Below the pieces are notes generated by a model that saw nothing but the letters and a program-made list of their open reading frames with translations, had not been told where the DNA came from and did no database searches. A stretch of DNA of 34,653 nucleotides from positions 1 through 34,653 of the forward strand of contig NZ_QWFA01000051.1 of assembly GCF_003501885.1 (NCBI RefSeq). The letters run 5' to 3'. The stretch is from Streptomyces globisporus. GTDB lineage: Bacteria; Actinomycetota; Actinomycetes; Streptomycetales; Streptomycetaceae. The translations under genes and the position numbers were made by a program. Below are positions 15,006 to 22,655 of this stretch, piece by piece (position 1 is the stretch's first letter; the number at the start of each line of letters is the position of its first letter).

Positions 15006-16823
15006 TCAGTTCCCTCCTGCGGTGGTGGTGGCGGTGGTGCCGGCGCTCGCCGCGGTGGTCGTCGGCGGGACGGGGGCCGTCGTGGCGGTGACGTACGCCG
15101 GCTCGGGCGGCGGGGGCGCCGGGACGGGGACGGCGCGCGCGGCCTCGGCGCGCTTGTCCTGCCGGACGGTCCAGGCCCAGACGACGACCGGGGAGAGGGA
15201 TATCGCCAGGCCCAGCGTCGCCCAGGTCCGCATCGCGACATGGGTGTGGTCGAGGTAGACGGACGCGGCGAGCGAGGAGAGCAGGACCGCCGCCCAGAAG
15301 AGGTGGATCCGGAAGGTGAGCAGCCGGTCCGGGGAGGCCTGGCCGCCCTTGGGTGTGACGACGAACCGGCCGTCGGTGCGCAGCACGGCCGAGCCCAGCG
15401 ACTTCAGGTAGATCGGCGCGGAGAGCGCGGACATGGCCATGCCCGCCAGGCCGCCGGAGCCCTCGGGCTCGTGGGGCGAGACGTTGTGGCGGCGGTTCCA
15501 GAGGTAGAGCCCGATCTGGAGGGCGGCGGCGTCGCTGTAGAGCATCAGCCAGATGGAGGCGGCGACCTGGGTGCCGGACGCGCCGAACCAGAGGAACAGC
15601 ACACAGCTGAGAATGCCGAGCAGCCAGTTGACCGCGGTCATCGGGTAGTAGACGAGCATCAGCGTGTAGCTGAAAAGCCGCCCGGGAGGCACCCGGAAGA
15701 GCGCCTTGCCGTACTGCTTGAACAGCGTCTCGTACGTCCCCCGCGACCAGCGCAGCTGCTGGGTGAAGAAATCCGTCCAGGAGGCGGGGCCCTCGCCCAC
15801 GGCGAGCACGTCGGGGGTGTAGACGGAACGCCAGTAGCGCCCGGTGCTCGGGTTGCGGCGGCGGTGGATCTCGAAGCCGGTGGCCATGTCCTCGGTGATC
15901 GAGTCGTACAGGCCGCCGACCTGGCGCAGCGCGGCGATGCGCACGACGTTGTTGGTGCCGACGAACATGGGGGCGCCGTAGCGGTTGCCCGCGCGCTGGA
16001 TCAGGGCGTGGAAGAGGAACTGCTGCGACTCGGCGGCCTTGGTGACGGCCGAGTCGTAGTTCCCGTAGACCTGCGGTCCGACGACGAAGGCGACGTCCGG
16101 GTCGCGGAAGTAGCCCATCATCCGTTCCAGGAAGTTGGGCATGGGCACGTGGTCGGTGTCGACGGAGGCGAAGAAGTCGTAGTCGCCGCCGTGCAGGGCG
16201 ATCCAGGCGTTGTAGTTGCCGTGCTTGGTCCTCGCCTTGTGGACGCCCTTGTCGCGGTTCCACTCGGGGACGCCGCGCCGGGTGAAGTGGTGGACGCCGA
16301 GCTCCGCGCAGAGCATCCGGGCGCCGGGGTCGTCGCCCTCGTCGAGCAGCCAGACGTCCAGCGGGCCGGGGTGCTCGATCCGTACGGCGCCCTTGAGGGT
16401 GGCGCGGACCATGGAGAGCGGTTCCTTGCCGGGGACGTACGTGGTCAGGAAGGCGACCCGGGTGCCGGGCTCGGGCGTCACCGGGACCGGGTCCCGCGCG
16501 ACGAGCGTGGCGTGCGCGATCGAGACCACGTTGACCAGCATGAACAGCTCGATCAGGGCGATCGACGCCAGCATCACGGCGTCGGCGACGACCAGCCAGC
16601 GCTCCCCGTTCTCCCGCTCGGTCCAGTGCGTGGGCCAGACCAGGTAGAGCAGGAGGATCCCGGTGAGCACCGGGGCGAGCGTCATCAGCAGGACGGCTCT
16701 TATTCGGTGCTTCTCCGTCGAGAGCAGGCTCCTGTACCGCACCCGGTACCCCGTCGGTTCCGGCTCCGTGAGCGGACCCGCGAGCCGGCTGTAGGTGTCG
16801 TAGTCGTAGCCCTCCGACCGCAC
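15006..16823 (-). CDS. cslA: Processive family 2 glycosyltransferase, cellulose-synthase-like CslA
   Basis: 605 residues from the GTG at 16821-16823, chosen because GGGAGG lies 4 nt upstream. A GTG at 16859 would add 12 residues but has no ribosome site. Two N-terminal membrane helices (about 35-55 and 72-95) precede a cytoplasmic GT-A domain with the full processive signature: VWLLDEGDD, SVDTDH (metal-binding DxD), SITEDMATG (TED) and QQLRWSRG (QxxRW). At least four further helices follow, ending in a charged and Ala/Thr/Pro-rich tail. It polymerises a beta-linked glucan from a nucleotide sugar and exports it. In S. coelicolor CslA interacts with DivIVA at growing tips, and scy lies 10 kb away in this window. 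No PilZ (c-di-GMP) domain is visible. It is the first gene of cslA-glxA and probably shares its promoter with glxA. Confidence 0.93.
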   Translation of the reverse strand: MRSEGYDYDTYSRLAGPLTEPEPTGYRVRYRSLLSTEKHRIRAVLLMTLAPVLTGILLLYLVWPTHWTERENGERWLVVADAVMLASIALIELFMLVNVVSIAHATLVARDPVPVTPEPGTRVAFLTTYVPGKEPLSMVRATLKGAVRIEHPGPLDVWLLDEGDDPGARMLCAELGVHHFTRRGVPEWNRDKGVHKARTKHGNYNAWIALHGGDYDFFASVDTDHVPMPNFLERMMGYFRDPDVAFVVGPQVYGNYDSAVTKAAESQQFLFHALIQRAGNRYGAPMFVGTNNVVRIAALRQVGGLYDSITEDMATGFEIHRRRNPSTGRYWRSVYTPDVLAVGEGPASWTDFFTQQLRWSRGTYETLFKQYGKALFRVPPGRLFSYTLMLVYYPMTAVNWLLGILSCVLFLWFGASGTQVAASIWLMLYSDAAALQIGLYLWNRRHNVSPHEPEGSGGLAGMAMSALSAPIYLKSLGSAVLRTDGRFVVTPKGGQASPDRLLTFRIHLFWAAVLLSSLAASVYLDHTHVAMRTWATLGLAISLSPVVVWAWTVRQDKRAEAARAVPVPAPPPPEPAYVTATTAPVPPTTTAASAGTTATTTAGGN

Positions 16824-16926
16824 CGTGCCTCCCACTGTCGAACGGGTTGATATCCCCACAGAAGGGGACGGCTAACGGTGTGTCGACTTGGCAGGTCCGA
16901 GTGAGCGGTTTTTGGTCCGGTACCAG

Positions 16927-16960
16927 AAAAGCCCCCGGCCGTGTGGCGCCGGGGGCTTTT
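16927..16960. terminator. Strong bidirectional terminator upstream of cslA
   Basis: A 13-bp perfect stem (16927-16939 with 16948-16960) around an 8-nt loop; the stem begins AAAA and ends TTTT, so both strands have a T run. It stops minus-strand transcription from the thiamine-binding gene before the cslA promoter, so cslA-glxA is a separate unit. Confidence 0.85.
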
Positions 16961-17003
16961 CGGGTGAACGCGGCACGGGCCGCGCGAGCGGGGTGTCAGA
17001 GGG

Positions 17004-17300
17004 TCAGGCGCCCCCGAGGTACCGCTCCACGGTCTCGACCTTCGAGGTCAGACCGTCGGTGACGCCGGGCCGGATGTCGGCCTTCAGTACCAGGGAGACG
17101 CGACCGGCGCGGGCCTCGACGGCGGCCACGGCGCGCTTGACGACGTCCATGACCTCGTCCCACTCGCCCTCGATGGAGGTGAACATCGCGTCGGTGCGGT
17201 TGGGGAGCCCGGACTCCCGCACGACCCGCACGGCGTCGGCGACGAACTCCCCGACGTCCTCACCGACACCGAGCGGCGAGACCGAGAACGCGACGATCAT
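17004..17300 (-). CDS. MTH1187/YkoF-type thiamine-binding domain protein
   Basis: 98 residues, ATG at 17298-17300 overlapping the DUF3817 stop (ATGA). The single alpha-beta domain starts [27 protein letters not shown] and has [19 protein letters not shown] and [12 protein letters not shown], the pattern of the MTH1187/YkoF group. These proteins are small, oligomeric and cytoplasmic, and some bind thiamine or related molecules. No transporter for thiamine is nearby, so binding of thiamine itself is not established here. It is co-transcribed with DUF3817 and followed by the 16927-16960 terminator. Confidence 0.88.
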   Translation of the reverse strand: MIVAFSVSPLGVGEDVGEFVADAVRVVRESGLPNRTDAMFTSIEGEWDEVMDVVKRAVAAVEARAGRVSLVLKADIRPGVTDGLTSKVETVERYLGGA

Positions 17301-17647
17301 GCGCTGACCGTGCCCTCGCGACGGGCGCGGGCGGCGATGACGCCGTCGGCCTCGTACTTCTTGAGGAGCTTGTCGCCGTAGAGCCCGCCGAAGGGGATGA
17401 CGGCGAGGAGGAAGAAGAGCGCGACGCGCTTGAGCGGCCACTTGGCCTTGACCCAGACATCCAGCAGGAACACGACGTAGATCGTGAAGAGGACGCCGTG
17501 GATCATGCCGAGGGGCGGCATCAGGAAGTCGATGTCCGAGACGCGCATGAGCAGCGAGCCGAAAATGAGCAGCGCCGGGAAGGAGAGCGCCTCGGGAAGC
17601 GAGATGAGGCGCAGCCGGTGCAGGGCGGAAGCGGTCTTGATGTCCAC
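17297..17647 (-). CDS. DUF3817 integral membrane protein (second copy)
   Basis: 116 residues from the GTG at 17645-17647 (GAAGG 7 nt upstream); the frame is open further but the added residues are Gly/Pro-rich. Helices lie at about 14-33 ([18 protein letters not shown]), 44-62 ([17 protein letters not shown]) and 73-90 ([17 protein letters not shown]). The core [28 protein letters not shown] is clearly related to the copy at 6526-6852, but the last third is basic ([18 protein letters not shown]) rather than Pro/Ala-rich. It overlaps the thiamine-binding gene by 4 bp. An inverted repeat at 17678-17701 lies 31-54 nt upstream of the start. Confidence 0.82.
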   Translation of the reverse strand: MDIKTASALHRLRLISLPEALSFPALLIFGSLLMRVSDIDFLMPPLGMIHGVLFTIYVVFLLDVWVKAKWPLKRVALFFLLAVIPFGGLYGDKLLKKYEADGVIAARARREGTVSA

Positions 17648-17677
17648 GAGGGCACCTTCGGTGAGAGGGGGCGGGCG

Positions 17678-17701
17678 GGCTTGTGAACACGGGCACAAGC
17701 C
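17678..17701. promoter_or_regulatory. GGCTTGTG / CACAAGCC inverted repeat
   Basis: Perfect 8-bp arms around an 8-nt spacer, just upstream of the DUF3817/thiamine-binding operon. It could be an operator, or a hairpin in the leader if transcription starts further upstream. Confidence 0.45.
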
Positions 17702-17863
17702 GCCCCCATTGTGGCATCGCGCCGGTACGCCCCCGGCGCCGGGGCCGCCGGGGGGCACGGTTGTGCGTATCACCGCATATCAGGGCCGGTCCGGGTGCGC
17801 ATCAGGGGAGCATCAGGGGCGTAACGGTTGCGCGGGACCTGGTACGGGCGCGGGGCTGCGGGC

Positions 17864-17869
17864 TACCTT
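17864..17869 (+). promoter_or_regulatory. -10 element of the AIM24 operon, leaderless
   Basis: TACCTT ends 6 nt before the GTG at 17876, so the first AIM24 mRNA probably starts at or beside its start codon. No good -35 is seen at 16-19 nt. Confidence 0.45.
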
Positions 17870-17875
17870 CGGGGC

Positions 17876-18514
17876 GTGGCGATGTTCCGACTCCAAGGCA
17901 GCAAGACGCTCGCCGTCGATCTGACCGGCGACGCCGTCAAGGCGAAGAACGGCTCGATGGTCGCGTACGACGGCCGGATGAGCTTCAAGAAGATGTCCGG
18001 CGGCGGTGAGGGGCTGCGCGGCATGGTGACCCGCCGGCTGACCGGCGAGCAGATGACGGTGATGGAGGTGTCCGGGCAGGGCACCTGCTACTTCGCCGAC
18101 CGGGCGAGCGAGATCAATCTGGTCTCGCTGCACGGCGACACCCTGTACGTGGAGGCGAGCAATCTGCTGGCCACCGACTCCGGGCTGCGCACGGGCACCA
18201 CGTTCACCGGGCTGCGCGGCGGCGCGAGCGGCAACGGCCTGTTCACCACCACGGTGGAGGGCACCGGGCAGGCGGCGATCATGTCGGACGGGGCCGCGGT
18301 GCTGCTGCGGGTCTCGCCGCAGTATCCGCTGATGGTCGACCCCGGCGCGTACATCGCCCATCAGGGCCGGCTCCAGCAGAGCTTCCAGTCGGGTGTGAAC
18401 TTCCGGACGCTGATGGGCGAGGGCTCCGGCGAGGCGTTCCAGATCCGCTTCGAGGGCGACGGACTCGTCTACGTCCAGCCCAGCGAGCGCAACACCGTCG
18501 GGGGCGATGTCTGA
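17876..18514 (+). CDS. AIM24 family protein 1
   Basis: 212 residues from the GTG at 17876, with an ATG two codons later (17882) as the alternative. No Shine-Dalgarno is present and the -10 is 6 nt away, which fits leaderless translation. The AIM24 domain fills the protein: a beta-sandwich/helix of repeated strands such as FRLQGSKTLAVDLTGDAVKAKNGSMVAYDGRMSF, GDTLYVEASNLLATD and GNGLFTTTVEGTGQAAIMSDG. Eukaryotic AIM24 is a mitochondrial inner-membrane protein needed for MICOS integrity. Bacterial members (related to TerD-flanking and DUF124 proteins) have no known biochemical role. There is no signal peptide or membrane helix. It is translationally coupled to AIM24 2 (TGATG). Confidence 0.88.
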   Translation: MAMFRLQGSKTLAVDLTGDAVKAKNGSMVAYDGRMSFKKMSGGGEGLRGMVTRRLTGEQMTVMEVSGQGTCYFADRASEINLVSLHGDTLYVEASNLLATDSGLRTGTTFTGLRGGASGNGLFTTTVEGTGQAAIMSDGAAVLLRVSPQYPLMVDPGAYIAHQGRLQQSFQSGVNFRTLMGEGSGEAFQIRFEGDGLVYVQPSERNTVGGDV

Positions 18515-19164
18515 TGCCGTTCCGCGAGATCAACTCCAAGATGGTCGAGGCCACGCTCGCCCCGGGCCAGAAGCTGTTCAGCCAGCGCGGCGCGATGCTG
18601 GCGTACCGGGGCGAGGTGTCGTTCACCCCGAACATCCAGGGCGGCCAGGGCGGCGTCGCGTCGATGATCGGCCGCCGGGTGGCGGGCGAGGCGACGCCGC
18701 TGATGACGGTCGAGGGGTCGGGCACGGTGATGTTCGGCCACGGCGGCCACCACATCCAGGTGATCAACCTGTCCGGCGACACCCTGTACGTGGAGGCCGA
18801 CCGGCTGCTCGCCTTCGACGGGACGCTCCAGCAGGGCACGATGTTCATGGGCTCACAGGGCGGGGTGATGGGCATGGTGCGCGGCCAGGTGACCGGCCAG
18901 GGCCTGTTCACCACCACGCTCAAGGGGCACGGCGCGGTCGCGGTGATGGCGCACGGCGGGGTGATCGAGCTGCCGATCACCCCGGGCCGGGACGTTCATG
19001 TGGACCCGCAGGCCTATGTCGCCCACCACGGGGAGGTCCGCAACAAGCTCTCCACGGCGGTCGGCTGGCGGGACATGGTGGGGCGGGGCTCCGGCGAGGC
19101 GTTCCAGCTGGAGCTGAGCGGGAGCGGTGCGGTGTACGTCCAGGCATCCGAGGAGAAGCTGTGA
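18514..19164 (+). CDS. AIM24 family protein 2
   Basis: 216 residues, ATG at 18514 sharing one base with the previous stop. It is a clear paralogue of AIM24 1: SGDTLYVEADRLLAFDGTLQQGT and GQGLFTTTLKGHGAVAVMAHGG align with GDTLYVEASNLLAT and GNGLFTTTVEGTGQAAIMSDG. Both end with a GSGEAFQ segment. An unusual Gly/Met-rich stretch (GSQGGVMGMVRGQVTG) sits in the centre. The TPLMTVEGSGTVMFGHGGHH segment is His/Gly-rich and could bind a metal, though this is only suggestive. Cytoplasmic by sequence, function unknown. Confidence 0.88.
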   Translation: MPFREINSKMVEATLAPGQKLFSQRGAMLAYRGEVSFTPNIQGGQGGVASMIGRRVAGEATPLMTVEGSGTVMFGHGGHHIQVINLSGDTLYVEADRLLAFDGTLQQGTMFMGSQGGVMGMVRGQVTGQGLFTTTLKGHGAVAVMAHGGVIELPITPGRDVHVDPQAYVAHHGEVRNKLSTAVGWRDMVGRGSGEAFQLELSGSGAVYVQASEEKL

Positions 19165-19925
19165 GCACGCCCGTGGTCTTCGATCCGATGACGCTGCCGT
19201 CGGACGACAACGTCAACTCCTACACCTTCTGCGTGGAGCTCAAGGGGAGCCGGTGGTTCCTGCAGAAGGGCAGGATGATCGCCTACTACGGGCAGATCAG
19301 CTTCGACGGCATCGGGCACGGCCGGTTCGAGCGGCTGGTGCGCACGAGCTTCCACTCGCCGCTGCACGCGAGCGACTGGGTGGTGGCCGAGGGCAGCGGG
19401 AAGATGCTGCTGGCCGACCGGGCCTTCGATGTGAACTCCTTCGACCTGGACGACGGGAACCTGACGATCCGGTCCGGGAACCTGCTGGCGTACGAGCCGT
19501 CGCTCGCGCTGAAGCAGTCGATCGTGCCCGGGTTCGTGACGCTGATCGGCACGGGGAAGTTCGTGGCCGCGTCCAACGGCCCGGTGGTCTTCATGGAGCC
19601 GCCGCTGCGGGTGGACCCGCAGGCCCTGGTGGGGTGGGCCGACTGCCCCTCCCCCTGCCACCACTACGACCACGGGTACATGACGGGCGTCATGGGCGGG
19701 ATCCGGTCACTGACGGGGATCGGCGGGACATCGGGCGAGGAGCACCAGTTCGAGTTCGTCGGGGCGGGCACCGTGCTGCTCCAGTCGTCCGAGGCGCTGA
19801 TGGCGGAGCAGGCGACGGGGATCGTGCCGAACGAGCCGGGCGTCCCGGGCGGCGGGGGTCAACACGGCTCCACCCCGCGCATGCCCGGCCAGCTGGGGGA
19901 CCTCCAGCGTCGCTTCGGCTTGTGA
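19161..19925 (+). CDS. AIM24 family protein 3
   Basis: 254 residues, GTG at 19161 overlapping the previous stop (GTGA). It is more divergent: it opens STPVVFDPMTLPSDDNVNSYTFCVELKG, has LLADRAFDVNSFDLDDGNLTIRSGNLLAYEPSLA in the position of the GDTLYVE core, and contains a Cys/His cluster DCPSPCHHYDHGY near residue 160 that the other two lack and that could bind zinc. The C-terminal 40 residues are Gly/Pro-rich and flexible. A 17-bp-arm inverted repeat follows 6 nt after the stop. Three different AIM24 proteins with coupled starts suggest a fixed-ratio hetero-complex. Confidence 0.86.
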   Translation: MSTPVVFDPMTLPSDDNVNSYTFCVELKGSRWFLQKGRMIAYYGQISFDGIGHGRFERLVRTSFHSPLHASDWVVAEGSGKMLLADRAFDVNSFDLDDGNLTIRSGNLLAYEPSLALKQSIVPGFVTLIGTGKFVAASNGPVVFMEPPLRVDPQALVGWADCPSPCHHYDHGYMTGVMGGIRSLTGIGGTSGEEHQFEFVGAGTVLLQSSEALMAEQATGIVPNEPGVPGGGGQHGSTPRMPGQLGDLQRRFGL

Positions 19926-19931
19926 GCGGTA

Positions 19932-19983
19932 GTCTGCGGAGTGTGACATCGAACGTCTGCGCCGATTGTCACACTCCTCAGAC
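19932..19983. repeat. Long inverted repeat between AIM24 operon and MarR gene
   Basis: Arms 19932-19948 and 19967-19983 are complementary at 16 of 17 positions (core GGAGTGTGACA / TGTCACACTCC) around an 18-nt loop. It starts 6 nt after the AIM24 3 stop, so it may terminate that operon, but it lacks a T run. It also ends 47 nt before the MarR start, so it may instead, or also, be a regulator site. GTCTGCG occurs both in the left arm and in the loop. Confidence 0.7.
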
Positions 19984-20017
19984 CTCCCTGATTTCGTCCG
20001 GCTTTCAACTTCTTAGG

Positions 20018-20023
20018 TAGAAT
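20018..20023 (+). promoter_or_regulatory. -10 element of the marR gene at 20030, leaderless
   Basis: TAGAAT ends 6 nt before the ATG at 20030, in a locally AT-rich stretch. There is no Shine-Dalgarno, so a leaderless mRNA is likely. Confidence 0.6.
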
Positions 20024-20029
20024 CCATAT

Positions 20030-20506
20030 ATGGAGACCGAGACGGCCACCCGCTGGCTGAGCGACGCGGAGCAGTGCGCCTGGCGCACCCACCTGGACGT
20101 CAGCAGGCTGCTGATGCACCAGCTGGAGAAGGACCTCCAGCCGTTCGGCCTGACCATGAACGACTACGAGATCCTGGTCAACCTCTCCGAGTCGGACGAC
20201 CAGCGGATGCGGATGAGCGACCTCGCCGCCGCCACCCTGCAGTCCAAGAGCCGGCTCTCGCACCAGATCACCCGCATGGAGACCGCCGGTCTGGTGCGGC
20301 GTACGCACTGCGAATCGGACCGGCGCGGACTGTTCGCGGTCCTCACCGAGCACGGCGCGGAGACCATGCGGAAGGTCGCCCCGCACCACGTCGACTCGGT
20401 GCGGCAGCACTTCATGGACCTGCTGTCCCCCGAGGAGCTGACCGGTCTGCACGCGGCGCTGACCCCGATCGCGGAACACCTGCGCGGCAAGCGCGGCAAG
20501 CTTTAG
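20030..20506 (+). CDS. MarR family transcriptional regulator (second)
   Basis: 158 residues, ATG at 20030 directly downstream of a TAGAAT hexamer. The winged helix is about residues 45-110: LTMNDYEILVNLSESDDQRMRMSDLAAATLQSKSRLSHQITRMETAGLVRR followed by the wing CESDRRGLFAVLTEHG. Helices before and after form the dimer interface (WRTHLDVSRLLMHQLEKDL; HHVDSVRQHFMDLLSPEEL). The upstream inverted repeat at 19932-19983 is a possible autoregulatory site. The gene is 22 bp from the convergent histidine-kinase gene; its targets may include the AIM24 operon (inference). Confidence 0.9.
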   Translation: METETATRWLSDAEQCAWRTHLDVSRLLMHQLEKDLQPFGLTMNDYEILVNLSESDDQRMRMSDLAAATLQSKSRLSHQITRMETAGLVRRTHCESDRRGLFAVLTEHGAETMRKVAPHHVDSVRQHFMDLLSPEELTGLHAALTPIAEHLRGKRGKL

Positions 20507-20528
20507 CGGCGAGGGCGTGCCCGGCGGA

Positions 20529-21977
20529 TCAGGCCGGGCGCGGCAGCCACAGCCGGAAGGCCGCGCCGCCCTCGGCCGCCCGGTGCACCGTCAGCGTTCC
20601 GTCGTGACGCGCGGCAACGTCCCGGGCGATGGCGAGGCCCAGGCCGGCGCCGCCGTCGTCCCGGCTGCGGGCGTCGTCGAGCCGGACGAACCGTTCGAAG
20701 ATCCGCTCCCGCTCGCCCTCGGGGACGCCCGCCCCGTCGTCCCGGACCTCGACCCGCACGCCGTGCCCGTCGGCCGCCACCGACACCGCGACGCTCCTCT
20801 CCGCGTGCCGCTGGGCGTTGTCCAGCAGATTGCCGATCACCCGGGACAGCTGCCCGCGCGACCCGTTCACCTCGAACGCGCCGCCCTCCGGGACCTCGAC
20901 CGTCACCGCGATCCGGTCCCCGGTGCGCTGCGAGACCTCCTCGCGGACCAGCGCGCCCAGCTCCACGGTCCCGCCGCCGGGCTTCTCCCCCGCGTCCAGC
21001 CGGGCCAGCAGCAGCAGATCCGCCGCCAGCACCTGGAGCCGTACGGTGTCGGCGACCGCGCCCGGGAGGTCCAACAGCTCCGGGTGGGCCTCGGCCACCT
21101 CCAGCTGGGTGCGGAGCGAGGCGATCGGGGAACGCAGTTCGTGCGAGGCGTCCGCGACGAACCGCCGCTGCCGCTCCACGGACGCCTCCAGGACGGTGAG
21201 CGTCTCGTTCGTCGTCCGGGCCAGCGCCGCGATCTCGTCCCGCGAATCGGGCTCCGGCACCCGGCGGGCCAGGTCCTCGGACGCGGTGATGGCGGCCATC
21301 TCGCGGCGGATGCCCTCGACGGGCCGCAGTGCGCGCCGGGTCACCAGCCAGGTCACCCCGGCGACGACGACCAGCAGCACCGGCAGCCCGGTCAGCATGG
21401 CCCCGCGCACGGTGTCGACCGCCTCCTGCTCGGCGGCGAGCGGCGCGCCCGCGTAGACGGTCAGGGTGACCCCCTCCCGGGTGGTCGCCTCGACGGCGGC
21501 GAAGCGGTAGTCGGCGGTGGTGCGGTCGACGGTGGCGGTGCCGTCGGAGAACTCCGGGTCGTCGGATGACACCTCGCCCGAGTCCGGTCGGCTGCTGTCG
21601 TCGCCCCCGTCGTCATCGCCGTCGTCATCGTCGTCGGGTGACGGGGTGGCCCCCGCCGAGGCCGACGGCACCGGGGCGACGCCCGTCGTGCCGGTGCCGG
21701 TGACGGCCCGCAGGTCCTTGGAGACGAGGACGACGCGGCCCTCCTCGTCGACCACCTGGACCGGGTGGTCCTCCTCGTCGTCCAGCTCCACCTCGTCGTA
21801 CGGGGTGCCCGTGGCGAGCTGTCCGGCCACGTCGCGGGCCGCCACCTCGGCCTGGAGGTCCGCCTGGTCGATCAGGTTGGCCCGCAGGACCAGGAGCACG
21901 GCGAGACCGGCCCCGATCAGGGCGACGGCGACGACCAGGGTGGCCCCGAGGGCGGCCCTGGCCCGGACGGACCTCAT
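20529..21977 (-). CDS. Sensor histidine kinase
   Basis: 482 residues, ATG at 21975-21977 overlapping the response-regulator stop (ATGA). Membrane helices lie at about 8-33 and 192-215. Between them is an extracellular sensor of about 155 residues containing VQVVDEEGRVVLVSKDL, a Pro/Ser/Ala linker and a very acidic run near 115-127 (PDDDDDGDDDGGDD). HAMP follows (TRRALRPVEGIRREMAAI), then the dimerisation/phosphoacceptor helix with His279 in DASHELRSPIASL, and the ATPase with Asn387 (GNLLDNAQRHA), DDGAGVPEGER and GGAGLGLAIARDVAARHDG. The acidic loop resembles a divalent-cation binding patch, and the divergent PepSY gene product is acidic too. It phosphorylates the regulator at 21974-22636 (inference from the operon). 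Confidence 0.93.
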   Translation of the reverse strand: MRSVRARAALGATLVVAVALIGAGLAVLLVLRANLIDQADLQAEVAARDVAGQLATGTPYDEVELDDEEDHPVQVVDEEGRVVLVSKDLRAVTGTGTTGVAPVPSASAGATPSPDDDDDGDDDGGDDSSRPDSGEVSSDDPEFSDGTATVDRTTADYRFAAVEATTREGVTLTVYAGAPLAAEQEAVDTVRGAMLTGLPVLLVVVAGVTWLVTRRALRPVEGIRREMAAITASEDLARRVPEPDSRDEIAALARTTNETLTVLEASVERQRRFVADASHELRSPIASLRTQLEVAEAHPELLDLPGAVADTVRLQVLAADLLLLARLDAGEKPGGGTVELGALVREEVSQRTGDRIAVTVEVPEGGAFEVNGSRGQLSRVIGNLLDNAQRHAERSVAVSVAADGHGVRVEVRDDGAGVPEGERERIFERFVRLDDARSRDDGGAGLGLAIARDVAARHDGTLTVHRAAEGGAAFRLWLPRPA

Positions 21978-22636
21978 GTCGCCTCCAGCCGGTAGCCGGC
22001 GCCCCGTACGGTACGGATGGTGGCGGCCCCCAACTTGCGGCGCAGGGTGGAGATGTAGACCTCGACGATGTTCGGGTCGCCGTCGTAGGCGAAGTCCCAG
22101 ACGTGCTCCAGGATCTCCGCCTTGCTCACCACCTGCCCGGCGCGCAGGGCGAGTTGCTCCAGTACGGCGAACTCCTTGGCCGTGAGGGCGATTTCGTCCT
22201 CACCGCGGATCACCCGGCGGGCGGCGGTGTCGATGCGCAGTGGGCCGACGGTCAGGACGGGCGCGGCGGTTCCGGCCCCGCGCCGGCGGAGCAGGGCCCG
22301 GACGCGGGCGACGAGGACGACGTAGCTGAAGGGCTTGGTCAGATAGTCGTCGGCGCCGGTGTCGAGGCCCTCGGCCTCGTCGTACTCGCCGTCCTTGGCG
22401 GTGAGCATGAGGATGGGCACCTCGTGCCCGGCCGCGCGCAGGTTCGAGCAGACGCGGTAGCCGTTCATGCCGGGCAGCATGATGTCGAGGATCACCAGGT
22501 CGTAGCCGCCCTCGCTCGCCCGGTGCAGCCCTTCCAGGCCGTCGTGCACGACATCCACGGCGAAGCCCTCGGCGGTGAGTCCCCTGGCCAGGGACACCGC
22601 GAGACGCTTCTCGTCCTCCACGATCAACAGGCGCAT
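21974..22636 (-). CDS. OmpR/PhoB-type response regulator
   Basis: 220 residues from the ATG at 22634-22636, where GAGG lies 8 nt upstream; a GTG two codons earlier (22642) is only 2 nt from that site. Receiver domain: residues 1-115 with Glu7-Asp8 in LLIVEDEKRL, phosphoacceptor Asp51 in DLVILDIMLPG, Thr in MLTAKD and Lys in LTKPF. The winged-helix effector is about 125-218 (RVIRGEDEIALTAKEFAVLEQLALRAGQVVSKAEILEHVWDF, VEVYISTLRRKLG, IRTVRGAGYRLE). It should bind direct repeats with 10-11 bp spacing, like those at 22656-22697. Co-translated with the kinase and divergent from the PepSY gene, its probable target. Confidence 0.93.
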   Translation of the reverse strand: MRLLIVEDEKRLAVSLARGLTAEGFAVDVVHDGLEGLHRASEGGYDLVILDIMLPGMNGYRVCSNLRAAGHEVPILMLTAKDGEYDEAEGLDTGADDYLTKPFSYVVLVARVRALLRRRGAGTAAPVLTVGPLRIDTAARRVIRGEDEIALTAKEFAVLEQLALRAGQVVSKAEILEHVWDFAYDGDPNIVEVYISTLRRKLGAATIRTVRGAGYRLEAT

Positions 22637-22655
22637 GCGCACAGCCTCGCAAACT

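Noticed and set aside
12834-16850. 1,338-residue plus-strand open frame
   Set aside because: It is antisense to glxA and cslA, whose active-site motifs are clear; its composition is Val/Gly/Leu/Arg low complexity.
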